Shown here one piece after another: positions 57,197-63,971 of a DNA stretch of 64,000 nt. This DNA is from CAZCVI01 sp964502145. GTDB lineage: Bacteria > Acidobacteriota > Aminicenantia > UBA2199. The stretch is from NCBI GenBank assembly GCA_964502145.1, contig CAZCVI010000020.1, positions 30,224 to 94,223 on the forward strand, in the 5' to 3' direction. Under the pieces are notes generated by a model that had not been told where the DNA came from, made no database searches, and worked only from the letters and a program-made list of their open reading frames with translations. Position numbers and translations under genes: made by a program. Every line of letters starts with the position of its first letter. The first letter of the stretch is position 1.

Positions 57197-57253
57197 TCAG
57201 GATTCCCACTTCTTTTCAACACAACTATAAGCGACCACCATCAAGGATATCAT
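57197..57253 (-). CDS. upstream ORF in the leader of propeller operon 2/1
   Basis: 18 codons plus stop: MISLMVVAYSCVEKKWES. A strong AAGGAGG lies about 10 nt before the ATG. The paralogous leader at 59264-59320 encodes a peptide of identical length (MTSLMVVADSCFKKKRES) with no indel and seven changed codons, two of them silent. It ends about 70 nt before the propeller start. A role in translational control of the operon is inference. Confidence 0.5.
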   Translation of the reverse strand: MISLMVVAYSCVEKKWES

Positions 57254-57322
57254 TCTTTACTTTACCTCCTTCAGCCATACCAACTCAATTTTTTTCCAAT
57301 TATTAACCACTCTCGTACCGAA

Positions 57323-57358
57323 ATAATACTATTACCACACCTGGATAGAGGAAGTCAA
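57323..57358 (-). promoter_or_regulatory. promoter of propeller operon 2/1
   Basis: Minus strand TTGACT (57358-57353) with GTAATA at 17-nt spacing (57335-57330) and TATTAT a little further (57328-57323). The same arrangement is conserved at 59390-59425 and 61885-61920; which of the two boxes is the true -10 cannot be decided by eye. Confidence 0.5.
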
Positions 57359-57445
57359 GCCATTTTGAGGAAAAATAATTATTTCTACATATTGCCTGGA
57401 ACAGATCGAAGGCAGAGACCATTAGGGAGTAAAAGAGAAAAGAAT

Positions 57446-57605
57446 GGCCCACGAATTTACACGGATTATCACGAATGAACACGAAGAAAAGGTCAATTCT
57501 ATTAATTCGTGGAAATTCGGGAAATTCGTGGGCCAAAATTCTTTATAGCTGTGTCATAGATTTGAAGGAATCCACCGGGAGATGGATTCCATCTCCCGGC
57601 GTTTC
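57446..57605. repeat. CACGAA-type palindromic repeat, copy 2
   Basis: 57446-57534 is nearly identical to copy 1 (54271-54359), with CACGAA recurring every 10 nt and an inverted AATTCGTGGGCC end. The second part (57555-57600) repeats the GGAATCCA/TGGATTCC hairpin. It separates Cys8 peptide 2 from the promoter of the next unit. Confidence 0.88.
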
Positions 57606-57621
57606 AATAAAAATTAGCAAA

Positions 57622-57921
57622 CTACCATTGAGAGCATTCTAAGCTATTGGCTTCGCATGATACGTAGATGGTCGTGATACCGTATTCATCATCACATTCA
57701 ACCTTCCATAGTGATTGGCATCTCCAAGTATCACATACTGAAAAAACCAAAGAATAACCCATAATTTCTCCCGTACAACGTTCCTTGGCCAGATTAAGAC
57801 AATCATTGTCAAAATTAACCCGGCAGGTTTTGTTTGCTAATCCATTCGTTTCAATTGTCAAATACACTGCCATCAAAAAAAATATAACAGCAGCAATGGT
57901 AAAAAAAGTTTTTGATTTCAT
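57622..57921 (-). CDS. small secreted eight-cysteine peptide (Cys8 peptide 2)
   Basis: 99 residues. Signal peptide (about 1-29) with junction TNGLANKTC. Cys at 33, 41, 49, 63, 68, 76, 89 and 96, C-terminus ECSQW. The first 18 residues (MKSKTFFTIAAVIFFLMA) closely match Cys8 peptide 1, whereas the mature part shares mostly the cysteine frame, Gly27-Leu28-Ala29 and the terminal Trp. GGAGG lies 5 nt before the ATG. It follows propeller 3 after 106 nt on the same strand. Eight cysteines suggest four disulfides in the oxidising periplasm or outside the cell. No known toxin, bacteriocin or inhibitor family is recognised. Confidence 0.85.
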   Translation of the reverse strand: MKSKTFFTIAAVIFFLMAVYLTIETNGLANKTCRVNFDNDCLNLAKERCTGEIMGYSLVFSVCDTWRCQSLWKVECDDEYGITTIYVSCEANSLECSQW

Positions 57922-58027
57922 GTTTCCTCCATAATAGCAAAAACTGGTAATTTAAAGTACTCTATATACAAATTTCACCTGCATGCAGAAACAATGGTAT
58001 TGGTAACGATATCAACAGTGGTCTCAT

Positions 58028-59194
58028 TTAATCCACCTTTTTATATATAACTGGAAATGTTCCCTCAGTATTTTCTGCAATAGCGTAAAATAGACCATTT
58101 CTTTTTGCCTTGAGTCTCACAAGAGGAATAGGCGGCAATGAAATTATCCGAACAAGTTTTCCCGTTATAGAAAACTGGTATATCATAGATTCTTTTCCCC
58201 ATCGCTGATATTGCAGATAAAAATAGGGTTCATCATAATCCACGATGCAAGAATCGAATAGGGGGAAGTACGTGTAATTTATTATTTTGGGGTCTCTCTT
58301 CTTGGTAGCGTTAAAACTCCGGGTTATGTCCTCTTTAAACGTGGGTAAAATATTGTCTATCAGAACATCGAACTTTCGCACTAGATTCTTGCCATTAAAA
58401 AGATATACAGTAGATGAGTTATGAAGAAATATAAATAAATAATTATTGTTGAGAAGATCAAAGGTCAAATTCTTTGGAGTTGGATTCAACCAAGACTTTC
58501 CCTCACCCATTTTGGTTCCATCTCTTTTTACTATCGTTCTGTAATATTTTTCCACATCGGGTCTATAAATAATATAATGATCGTTCAAGTCTCTTTTAAG
58601 GTAGGTATGAACCAACTTCCACTGGGTATCCATAAGGTCAACAATGCCACCGTTTGTTGAAGAGGCATAAAAATAACCATGTTTATCGACTACAAAAAAA
58701 AATGGCGTGAGAGTTTTGGAATTTCGATTAACCCTCTTGTCTAAGAGGTATTTCCCGGATTCAGAAAACTCGATAAATTTATTACTATAACAATCATTCG
58801 AATAAAATTTTTCATTCCAGCCTGCATAAATCCTTACACTAAAACCATTTAGAGTCAAAATTTCACTAGGGGCCATACCTTTTTCAAGGAATTGTGTTAC
58901 ATACTCATATCTGTTGTTGAACAAAAAAACTCGCACTAATTTAGAATCGAAAATATAAATCATGCCCTTGGAATTTGCTGTTATCCCTATTGGGTTCGCC
59001 ATGAATTCATTCTCATTAAAATCAAGAGGTATCTCCTTCACTAGCACTAGTTTAGATCGTGGCACCCCAGCCTCAAAATGCGTGGGATTCGGCAAATCGA
59101 GATACTCTTGCCCAACGCAAAAAAGGGGAAACAGTAGCACAACCAACCAGAATTTTGTTTTGGCAAAAATTGTCAGTCTATTTTTTTCCATCAT
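58028..59194 (-). CDS. exported six-bladed beta-propeller protein 3
   Basis: 388 residues. Signal peptide (about 13-28, VVLLFPLFCVGQ), then YLDLPNPTHFEAGVPRSKLVLVKEIPLDFNENEFMANP, the head shared by all three propellers. Blades include TQFLEKGMAPSEIL, DKHGYFYASSTNGGIVD and KRNGLFYAIAENTEG. It has the same GGAGAAGAG ribosome binding site and leader as propeller 2, and is followed by Cys8 peptide 2. Its codon use is visibly more A/T-rich than in the PKS operon. As for the paralogues, periplasmic ligand binding is the safest prediction. Confidence 0.82.
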   Translation of the reverse strand: MMEKNRLTIFAKTKFWLVVLLFPLFCVGQEYLDLPNPTHFEAGVPRSKLVLVKEIPLDFNENEFMANPIGITANSKGMIYIFDSKLVRVFLFNNRYEYVTQFLEKGMAPSEILTLNGFSVRIYAGWNEKFYSNDCYSNKFIEFSESGKYLLDKRVNRNSKTLTPFFFVVDKHGYFYASSTNGGIVDLMDTQWKLVHTYLKRDLNDHYIIYRPDVEKYYRTIVKRDGTKMGEGKSWLNPTPKNLTFDLLNNNYLFIFLHNSSTVYLFNGKNLVRKFDVLIDNILPTFKEDITRSFNATKKRDPKIINYTYFPLFDSCIVDYDEPYFYLQYQRWGKESMIYQFSITGKLVRIISLPPIPLVRLKAKRNGLFYAIAENTEGTFPVIYKKVD

Positions 59195-59263
59195 ATTCTC
59201 TTCTCCTCTTGGTTTTTTAAGACAATTATGTCTGAACTCTTTTTTCTTTATTCATCTCATGAT

Positions 59264-59320
59264 TCAGGATTCCCTCTTCTTTTTAAAGCAACTATCAGCT
59301 ACCACCATCAAGGATGTCAT
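59264..59320 (-). CDS. upstream ORF in the leader of propeller operon 3
   Basis: 18 codons plus stop: MTSLMVVADSCFKKKRES, with GGAGG upstream. It is the counterpart of the ORF at 57197-57253, with the same length, the same stop context and no frame disruption. It is located 70 nt before the ATG of propeller 3. Confidence 0.5.
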   Translation of the reverse strand: MTSLMVVADSCFKKKRES

Positions 59321-59389
59321 TCTCTAATTTACCTCCTTCAGCCATATCAACTCAGTTTTATTCCAATTATTACCGACTGTTGCGCCGAA

Positions 59390-59425
59390 ATTATACTATT
59401 ACCACACCTGGATAGAGGAAGTCAA
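59390..59425 (-). promoter_or_regulatory. promoter of propeller operon 3
   Basis: Minus strand TTGACT (59425-59420), GTAATA at 17-nt spacing and TATAAT at 59395-59390. The surrounding 110 nt match the other two leader copies. Confidence 0.5.
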
Positions 59426-59520
59426 GCCATTTTGAGCAAAAAAATCAAAAATAATTATCTCTACCTGTTAACTGGAAAAGAAAAAGGAAGAGACTGTTAG
59501 TGAGTAAAAGAGAAAAGATT

Positions 59521-59608
59521 GGCCCACGAATTTACACGGATTATCACGAATGAACACGAAGAAAAGGTCAATTCTTTTAATTCGTGGAAATTCGGGAAAT
59601 TCGTGGGG
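59521..59608. repeat. CACGAA-type palindromic repeat, copy 3
   Basis: Third copy of the repeat at 54271 and 57446, truncated at the right end (TTCGTGGGG instead of TTCGTGGGCC) and without the GGAATCC hairpin. It ends 17 nt before the stop of the DUF2442-like gene. Confidence 0.87.
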
Positions 59609-59624
59609 AAGGTTTTTTTTTCTT

Positions 59625-59876
59625 TTAAGCGCTGCTACTGTCTTCAAAAAGAGTATCGGGGCATAAGTCTTGGCCGTTTTTCCATTGGATGCTGCCCAAG
59701 AAGGGGCGGACTGTATTAAAGGTGTGGGGATCGTTTAATTCTTTGAAGATGCCGGTATTGAGATAGGGTTTCATGTCAAAAAGACGGACTTCATTGTTGG
59801 TGAAAGTGATGGTCAAGGTGTAATCGGCATTGGCGGTGACGTTTTTTACTCTTGGGTTCATGGTGTTGGGTTTCAT
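59625..59876 (-). CDS. DUF2442-like small protein
   Basis: 83 residues from the ATG at 59876. The sequence PRVKNVTANADYTLTITFTNNEVRLFDMKPYLNTGIFKELND...FNTVRPFLGSIQWKNGQDLCPDTLFE is the DUF2442 pattern. Such proteins usually follow a DUF4160 gene in an apparent toxin-antitoxin-like pair; no DUF4160 gene is visible upstream here, so it is an orphan. I chose this start because a promoter with a -10 only 7 nt away makes it leaderless; an ATG five codons further is the alternative. Function of the family is unproven. Confidence 0.8.
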   Translation of the reverse strand: MKPNTMNPRVKNVTANADYTLTITFTNNEVRLFDMKPYLNTGIFKELNDPHTFNTVRPFLGSIQWKNGQDLCPDTLFEDSSSA

Positions 59877-59883
59877 GGGAATA

Positions 59884-59912
59884 GTTATAGCCGATGTTGG
59901 GGTAATTGTCAA
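59884..59912 (-). promoter_or_regulatory. promoter of the DUF2442-like gene, leaderless type
   Basis: Minus strand TTGACA (59912-59907), 17-nt spacer, TATAAC (59889-59884), then 7 nt to the ATG at 59876. The predicted transcription start is the A of ATG. Confidence 0.62.
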
Positions 59913-60284
59913 CTGGGCGGGGATGATTTTAAAATGGGAATGAGCCTGATGGACGGAAAAGTCCCCATCAAAGATTTGGCTCAATATGTGGGTAAGAGGA
60001 TAAATGAGCACAGCGAGTAAATGTAGCCCAAGCTTCCAGCTTGACAGGCATTACAATGGTTGAAATTAATCTGTTGAATGGAATTGGAAATACTTGACAA
60101 ATGGTGTTTTGCCTCTAATGGAAATGGACAACACCGCCCTCAGTATTGCCCTTGCCATTGGAAATCTGAATGATTAAGCTTCTTCCTTTAGTATAATTTC
60201 TCTAAGCATATGCGATTCACCCCCTACTTGCATTGATTCTTGTGAGCAACCACCATTTCAATCTTCCCATACACAATCACTTTC
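59913..60284. other. gene-free stretch with repeat remnants
   Basis: Holds an AAGCTTCCAGCTTG fragment (around 60030), of a type dispersed in many environmental genomes, and A/T-rich sequence. Only tiny ORFs without support occur on either strand; nothing further recognised. Confidence 0.3.
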
Positions 60285-60893
60285 TTAATTTATTAGATTT
60301 TTTAATCCTAATCCATTTCTCAAGTTTAAAATAATTGATGGATATGATTTTTCAATCATAGTATAAATTGATGCAATTCTATTAAGGCAGTTCTCAAATG
60401 AATCTTTCCCATTAGAGTAAAGTTGAAGTGAAAGTCTTAAATCTTCTATATTTTTTATGAATTCATGCAATTCATTGAAAAATTCATCATCCAAAAGGAG
60501 TCTATTTTTGAACAATAACTCTCTAAAAGCTGCGATCATAGAAGACACCTCATCAATATCGCTCTCAATAGAGGCGGATATTTTGTTTTGTCGAATATCA
60601 TATTTTGTTAATGCTTCAAATAATGATCTTGCCTTATTTTTGCAGCGATATACTTGGTTGGAAAATTTTCTAAAAACCTTAAATTCCTCGTTAAATACTT
60701 GTTGTTTGTAATAAGCCGTGGAATTTAGGGAGGCTTGAATTTCTAAAAGATTTTTTTGGTTTTCGTGCTTTAATAACTCTATTTTTTTATTAAAGATACT
60801 ATCAAACCATCTTTCAATAAAATTTTTTAATAAATATATAAGAATTGAAAATGTACCTACACTTGTAATTATTGTTTGTAGTATGTTATTCAT
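60285..60893 (-). CDS. membrane-anchored coiled-coil protein of unknown family
   Basis: 202 residues. One N-terminal membrane helix (about 6-24, TIITSVGTFSILIYLLKNF) and then almost entirely alpha-helical, charged sequence with a likely coiled coil (KKIELLKHENQKNLLEIQASL, about 36-57). The C-terminal ~150 residues therefore face the cytoplasm. The start overlaps the end of the HPr-fusion gene by 8 nt, with AAAGGA upstream, so the two proteins are made together. The gene is strongly A/T-rich compared with the PKS region, a sign of recent acquisition. No family recognised; it could be a membrane tether or effector for the HPr-fusion partner. Confidence 0.75.
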   Translation of the reverse strand: MNNILQTIITSVGTFSILIYLLKNFIERWFDSIFNKKIELLKHENQKNLLEIQASLNSTAYYKQQVFNEEFKVFRKFSNQVYRCKNKARSLFEALTKYDIRQNKISASIESDIDEVSSMIAAFRELLFKNRLLLDDEFFNELHEFIKNIEDLRLSLQLYSNGKDSFENCLNRIASIYTMIEKSYPSIILNLRNGLGLKNLIN

Positions 60894-61572
60894 TTCTGTA
60901 TCCTTTCACTATTTCAATAATTGCATCTCTAAAGATGTTTAAATCTTTTAATCCGAATTTTAGAAGAGTGTATTCATTTCCTTCAATATAAATAGTATCG
61001 CTTGATTTAGAATTTAAAAAACGATATAATTCAATGTCTTTTGTGTGCGTATAAAGAATGTCATTCGGTATAATAAATTGTTCGCTGATTGAAGACATTA
61101 AAATGTTTGAAATGATCAAATGTGCATCAGGTAATTCCAAAGACTTGGACCAAAAATACAAGTCATTAGGTTCATTCTTTTCTGGGTTTCCTTGGTTTAG
61201 TATATGTGCAAGTCTTAATGGATCCTTTTCTTTATATTTTTTTAACCATTGCACTAATTGCGTTGGGCAATCTATTTCAAAGAAATTTTTCTCTATAAAT
61301 TCTTTAACTCCAATTGCAACATTTTGAGCATCTCTTCCTTTTACTTCAATTTTAATATTTTCTCCAAAATTTACCGCCATTGTCAAAATCCCGAAAAGGC
61401 TCTTGGCGTTAACAATTTCGCTATCTATCCATGAAGTATTAATAAGCATGATATCATTTTGTTTAAACTTATTTGCGTAATGTGATAGTTCGGCTGATGT
61501 TCTTGCGTGGAATCCCAGAGAGTTGATAATTTTAACCGTTAGAGTAGAAAAAAATGAATTTTCTGAGTTCAT
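60886..61572 (-). CDS. HPr-domain protein with a C-terminal domain of unknown family
   Basis: 228 residues. Residues 11-~95 are an HPr-like phosphocarrier domain: INSLGFHARTSAELSHYANKF keeps the phospho-accepting histidine (H22, normally GLHARPA), VNAKSLFGILTMA keeps the Ser46-type site (S58), and GENIKIEVKGRDAQNVAIGVKEFIEKNF is the last strand and helix. Pro after HAR is Thr here. The C-terminal ~130 residues (from CPTQLVQWLKK) are not recognised and include a hydrophobic helix around LIISNILMSSI. No PTS enzyme I, EIIA or HPr kinase gene is nearby. Paired by overlap with a membrane coiled-coil gene. AAGGAG precedes the ATG. Role: possibly a regulator reading PTS phosphorylation, inference only. 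Confidence 0.8.
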   Translation of the reverse strand: MNSENSFFSTLTVKIINSLGFHARTSAELSHYANKFKQNDIMLINTSWIDSEIVNAKSLFGILTMAVNFGENIKIEVKGRDAQNVAIGVKEFIEKNFFEIDCPTQLVQWLKKYKEKDPLRLAHILNQGNPEKNEPNDLYFWSKSLELPDAHLIISNILMSSISEQFIIPNDILYTHTKDIELYRFLNSKSSDTIYIEGNEYTLLKFGLKDLNIFRDAIIEIVKGYRNE

Positions 61573-61820
61573 TTCGACTTCTCCTTATAATGTTTGTTAG
61601 GGAAATGGTTTAAATATTGATTCATGAAGAAATTCGAACAGTATAAACATAAAAATTTCCTTGAAAAGGAATCAGTAAAGGTAACTATGCACCGGTAATC
61701 GGGTTCATTTGGAGTTTCCTCATCCCATTCAAGTTAATTAAGAAACCTCCTCTTCTTTTGGTCTTCAGCACCAAGCATTTACATTTCTGAATAAGCTACC
61801 GCCATTGCGGGGGCACTCGA

Positions 61821-61936
61821 ATTTTACCTCCTTCAGCCATGCCAACTCAGTTTTATTCCAATTGTAAATCACTATTGTACCGAAATCATACTAATACCAC
61901 ATCTTGATAGAGGAAGTCAACCCCTCTTGTGGAAAA
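61821..61936 (-). promoter_or_regulatory. third copy of the propeller-operon leader/promoter
   Basis: The segment matches 57261-57380 and 59328-59440: TTGACT (61920-61915), GTATTA/TATGAT, and the AAGGAGG-containing stretch. The upstream ORF is shifted by a 1-nt deletion (a short GTG- or ATG-initiated frame ending in MAVAYSEM remains). It lies about 250 nt before the HPr-fusion gene and may be its promoter, or a relic of a lost propeller unit. Bases 61573-61820 show nothing else. Confidence 0.55.
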
Positions 61937-61991
61937 AATTGAAAATGAGTATTTATACCTATGAACTGGAAAAGAAAAAATGGAAAAGAAA

Positions 61992-62243
61992 GTTTCTGAA
62001 CCGTGATGCGTGGGATTAAAGGATGACCGGGATTGTACTAATTGATGGATGTGAGGAAAAAATGGAAGTTAGGTAGTTGGAAACTAGGCGATTAGGAAAA
62101 AGAATGGGAGACGGAAGAGGACTGAGAATGGTGGATGTTACATCCTGCCGTTTTTAATAGGCAGTGAAGAAATAATAATGGCAGGATGCATGCAATTTAT
62201 TATCCTGGTCATCCTATAATCCCACGCATCACGGTTCAGAAAC
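61992..62243. repeat. 252-bp palindromic element with ~43-bp inverted ends
   Basis: Left end 61992-62034 begins GTTTCTGAACCGTGATGCGT; its reverse complement closes the element at 62201-62243 with only a few mismatches. Inside, CATCCTGCC (62141-62149) and GGCAGGATG (62180-62188) form a second perfect stem. No ORF. The GATT-rich ends resemble hairpin repeats dispersed in many environmental bacteria; likely a MITE-like or REP-like element. Confidence 0.85.
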
Positions 62244-62304
62244 GAGTTGATTCTTATTGTTTCCAACATGAACCAATTTTTTCTTGCAGATTACCTTTTT
62301 TCCC

Positions 62305-62333
62305 TTGACAAAGACCAAGGAGTACAATAAAAT
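62305..62333 (+). promoter_or_regulatory. promoter of the right-end AAA gene, leaderless type
   Basis: Consensus TTGACA (62305-62310), 17-nt spacer, TAAAAT (62328-62333), then 6 nt to the ATG at 62340. An AAGGAG at 62317-62322 lies 17 nt from the ATG and would not be in the mRNA. Confidence 0.65.
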
Positions 62334-62339
62334 AAAAAG

Positions 62340-63971
62340 ATGGATACGAATACAACGGCACTAAACAACAAAATATACCGAACTCCAGTACGCAGATTTG
62401 AGAAATCGGGCACGGTCAATCCCGAAATGTCCTACTATGTCCAATTGGAAAACGTGGTCAACTCAGATAAACAAGATATCCAAACCATGGTGAACCAAGG
62501 CCGTTATTTTTCCCTTTTTGCACCCAGGCAAAGCGGCAAAACTACCTTTCTGGAAGAATTATGCCACCAATTGCATTCCGATCCCACTTATATTGCTGTG
62601 ATCCTGGGTTTCCAAGAGTTTAAAAAGCTGAACCAAACCCAATTCTATGCACAACTGGAAAAATACCTCTATGAACAATTAATGAACAGACTCAATGCAG
62701 TGAACTGCGAGAAAACTGCGGCAGTTCAAGAGTTTTTTTCCCAACACCATCTGGTCAACAATATCTCCTTCAAAATATTGTTCGAGGAACTGAACCAAAT
62801 CCTGAAATTTAAAAAGATTGTGATTCTAATCGATGAATTTGACGGCATTCCCGCCAGCGAACTGGGAGATTTCTTGGCCACTTTACGGGAACTATATCTG
62901 AAATATAAAAAGGTAAAACAAAAAGCCCTCTATTCCATTGGTTTGATCGGTATTCGTAATATTACCAAACTGGTAGTAGGCGGGGTGTCACCCTTTAATA
63001 TCGCGGACCACGTGGATCTGCCACCTTTCTCTTTAAAGAATGTGACCGACCTCTATGCCCAATACACGGCTGAAACAAACCAACCGTTCAACGAACAAGC
63101 GGTGCAAAAAATTTATGAAGAAACTGCCGGCCAACCCTGGCTGGTAAACCGGCTGGGTTCTATTTTAACGGTGAATATTAAGCCAGAAACGAGCGAACCG
63201 ATCAATGAAGAGGATGTGAAGAACGCCATTCAAGTTCTGCTGGATGAAAAAAACGATCACTTCGACAACCTCTATGAAAAAGCCAAACTGCATAAGGAAA
63301 CCTTTGTAGAAATTGTGTTCGATCACGTGGAATATAACCCGGACGATGAAGATCAATCCTATTTGGAACAATTCGGCCTGATCAAAAATAAAAACGGCCA
63401 CGCGGTCGTTTCTAATTCAATCTATAAGGCACGCTATATCAAAACGTTTTTCAAGGAAGTAAAAGCATACGAAAGCATCCCCGTGCAAAAATACCAATTG
63501 CCGGACAATCGGCTGGATATGGAAAATATCCTGCTTGATTTTGAGCAATATATCGCGCAAATTGGCGTGCAAGCTTTTTATACTGGCAAAAAAGCCTATG
63601 AAAAGACGGGTCAATTCCTCTTAACAGCATGGCTTTACCAGTTTGTCCGGGGCAGGGAAGGGGAACTGCGGTATGAAGTGAAGTCCGGGTTTGGCATCAT
63701 GGATATCCTATTAACCTATCTGGGACGAAAATATATCATCGAAACAAAAGTCAACCATTCGAATCTAACCCGCATGATCAGTCGCGGCATAAAACAGGTG
63801 GCGGATAATTATCTGGCCTCAGAGTTTTGCCAAGAAGGATACCTGATCGTTTTCGATGCAAAATCACAACTGGGAGAAACCTGCGAACCACAATATCACC
63901 AATCTGGTGATAAAAAAGTAGCGGTTTTTGTCATTGCCATCGGACGAGGTTGTGTCAAGTATTTTGTGTAA
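62340..63971 (+). CDS. AAA-like ATPase (AAA_35 type) with C-terminal PD-(D/E)XK domain
   Basis: 543 residues. The N-terminus KIYRTPVRRFEKSGTVNPEMSYYV leads to Walker A APRQSGKTT (about 62-70) and Walker B KIVILIDEFDG (about 158-168); a winged-helix-like region around residues 260-345 follows (AGQPWLVNRLGSIL). The last ~110 residues hold a PD-(D/E)XK core with D455 (GIMDIL) and E468-x-K470 (YIIETKV). The family occurs in multiple copies in filamentous and environmental bacteria; its function is unproven. It shares the ATPase-plus-nuclease logic of the gene at 19764-21497 but belongs to a different ATPase subfamily. A consensus promoter lies 6 nt before the ATG. The 29 bases after the stop end the window. 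Confidence 0.9.
   Translation: MDTNTTALNNKIYRTPVRRFEKSGTVNPEMSYYVQLENVVNSDKQDIQTMVNQGRYFSLFAPRQSGKTTFLEELCHQLHSDPTYIAVILGFQEFKKLNQTQFYAQLEKYLYEQLMNRLNAVNCEKTAAVQEFFSQHHLVNNISFKILFEELNQILKFKKIVILIDEFDGIPASELGDFLATLRELYLKYKKVKQKALYSIGLIGIRNITKLVVGGVSPFNIADHVDLPPFSLKNVTDLYAQYTAETNQPFNEQAVQKIYEETAGQPWLVNRLGSILTVNIKPETSEPINEEDVKNAIQVLLDEKNDHFDNLYEKAKLHKETFVEIVFDHVEYNPDDEDQSYLEQFGLIKNKNGHAVVSNSIYKARYIKTFFKEVKAYESIPVQKYQLPDNRLDMENILLDFEQYIAQIGVQAFYTGKKAYEKTGQFLLTAWLYQFVRGREGELRYEVKSGFGIMDILLTYLGRKYIIETKVNHSNLTRMISRGIKQVADNYLASEFCQEGYLIVFDAKSQLGETCEPQYHQSGDKKVAVFVIAIGRGCVKYFV

Noticed and set aside
57041..57478. 145-residue plus-strand ORF
   Set aside because: It runs antisense through the propeller 2 start and its conserved leader, whose minus-strand signals (promoter, Shine-Dalgarno sequences) are convincing.
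60118..60177. 19-codon ORF (starts MEMDNTALSIALAIG)
   Set aside because: No ribosome binding site, promoter or conservation evidence; kept only as a note.
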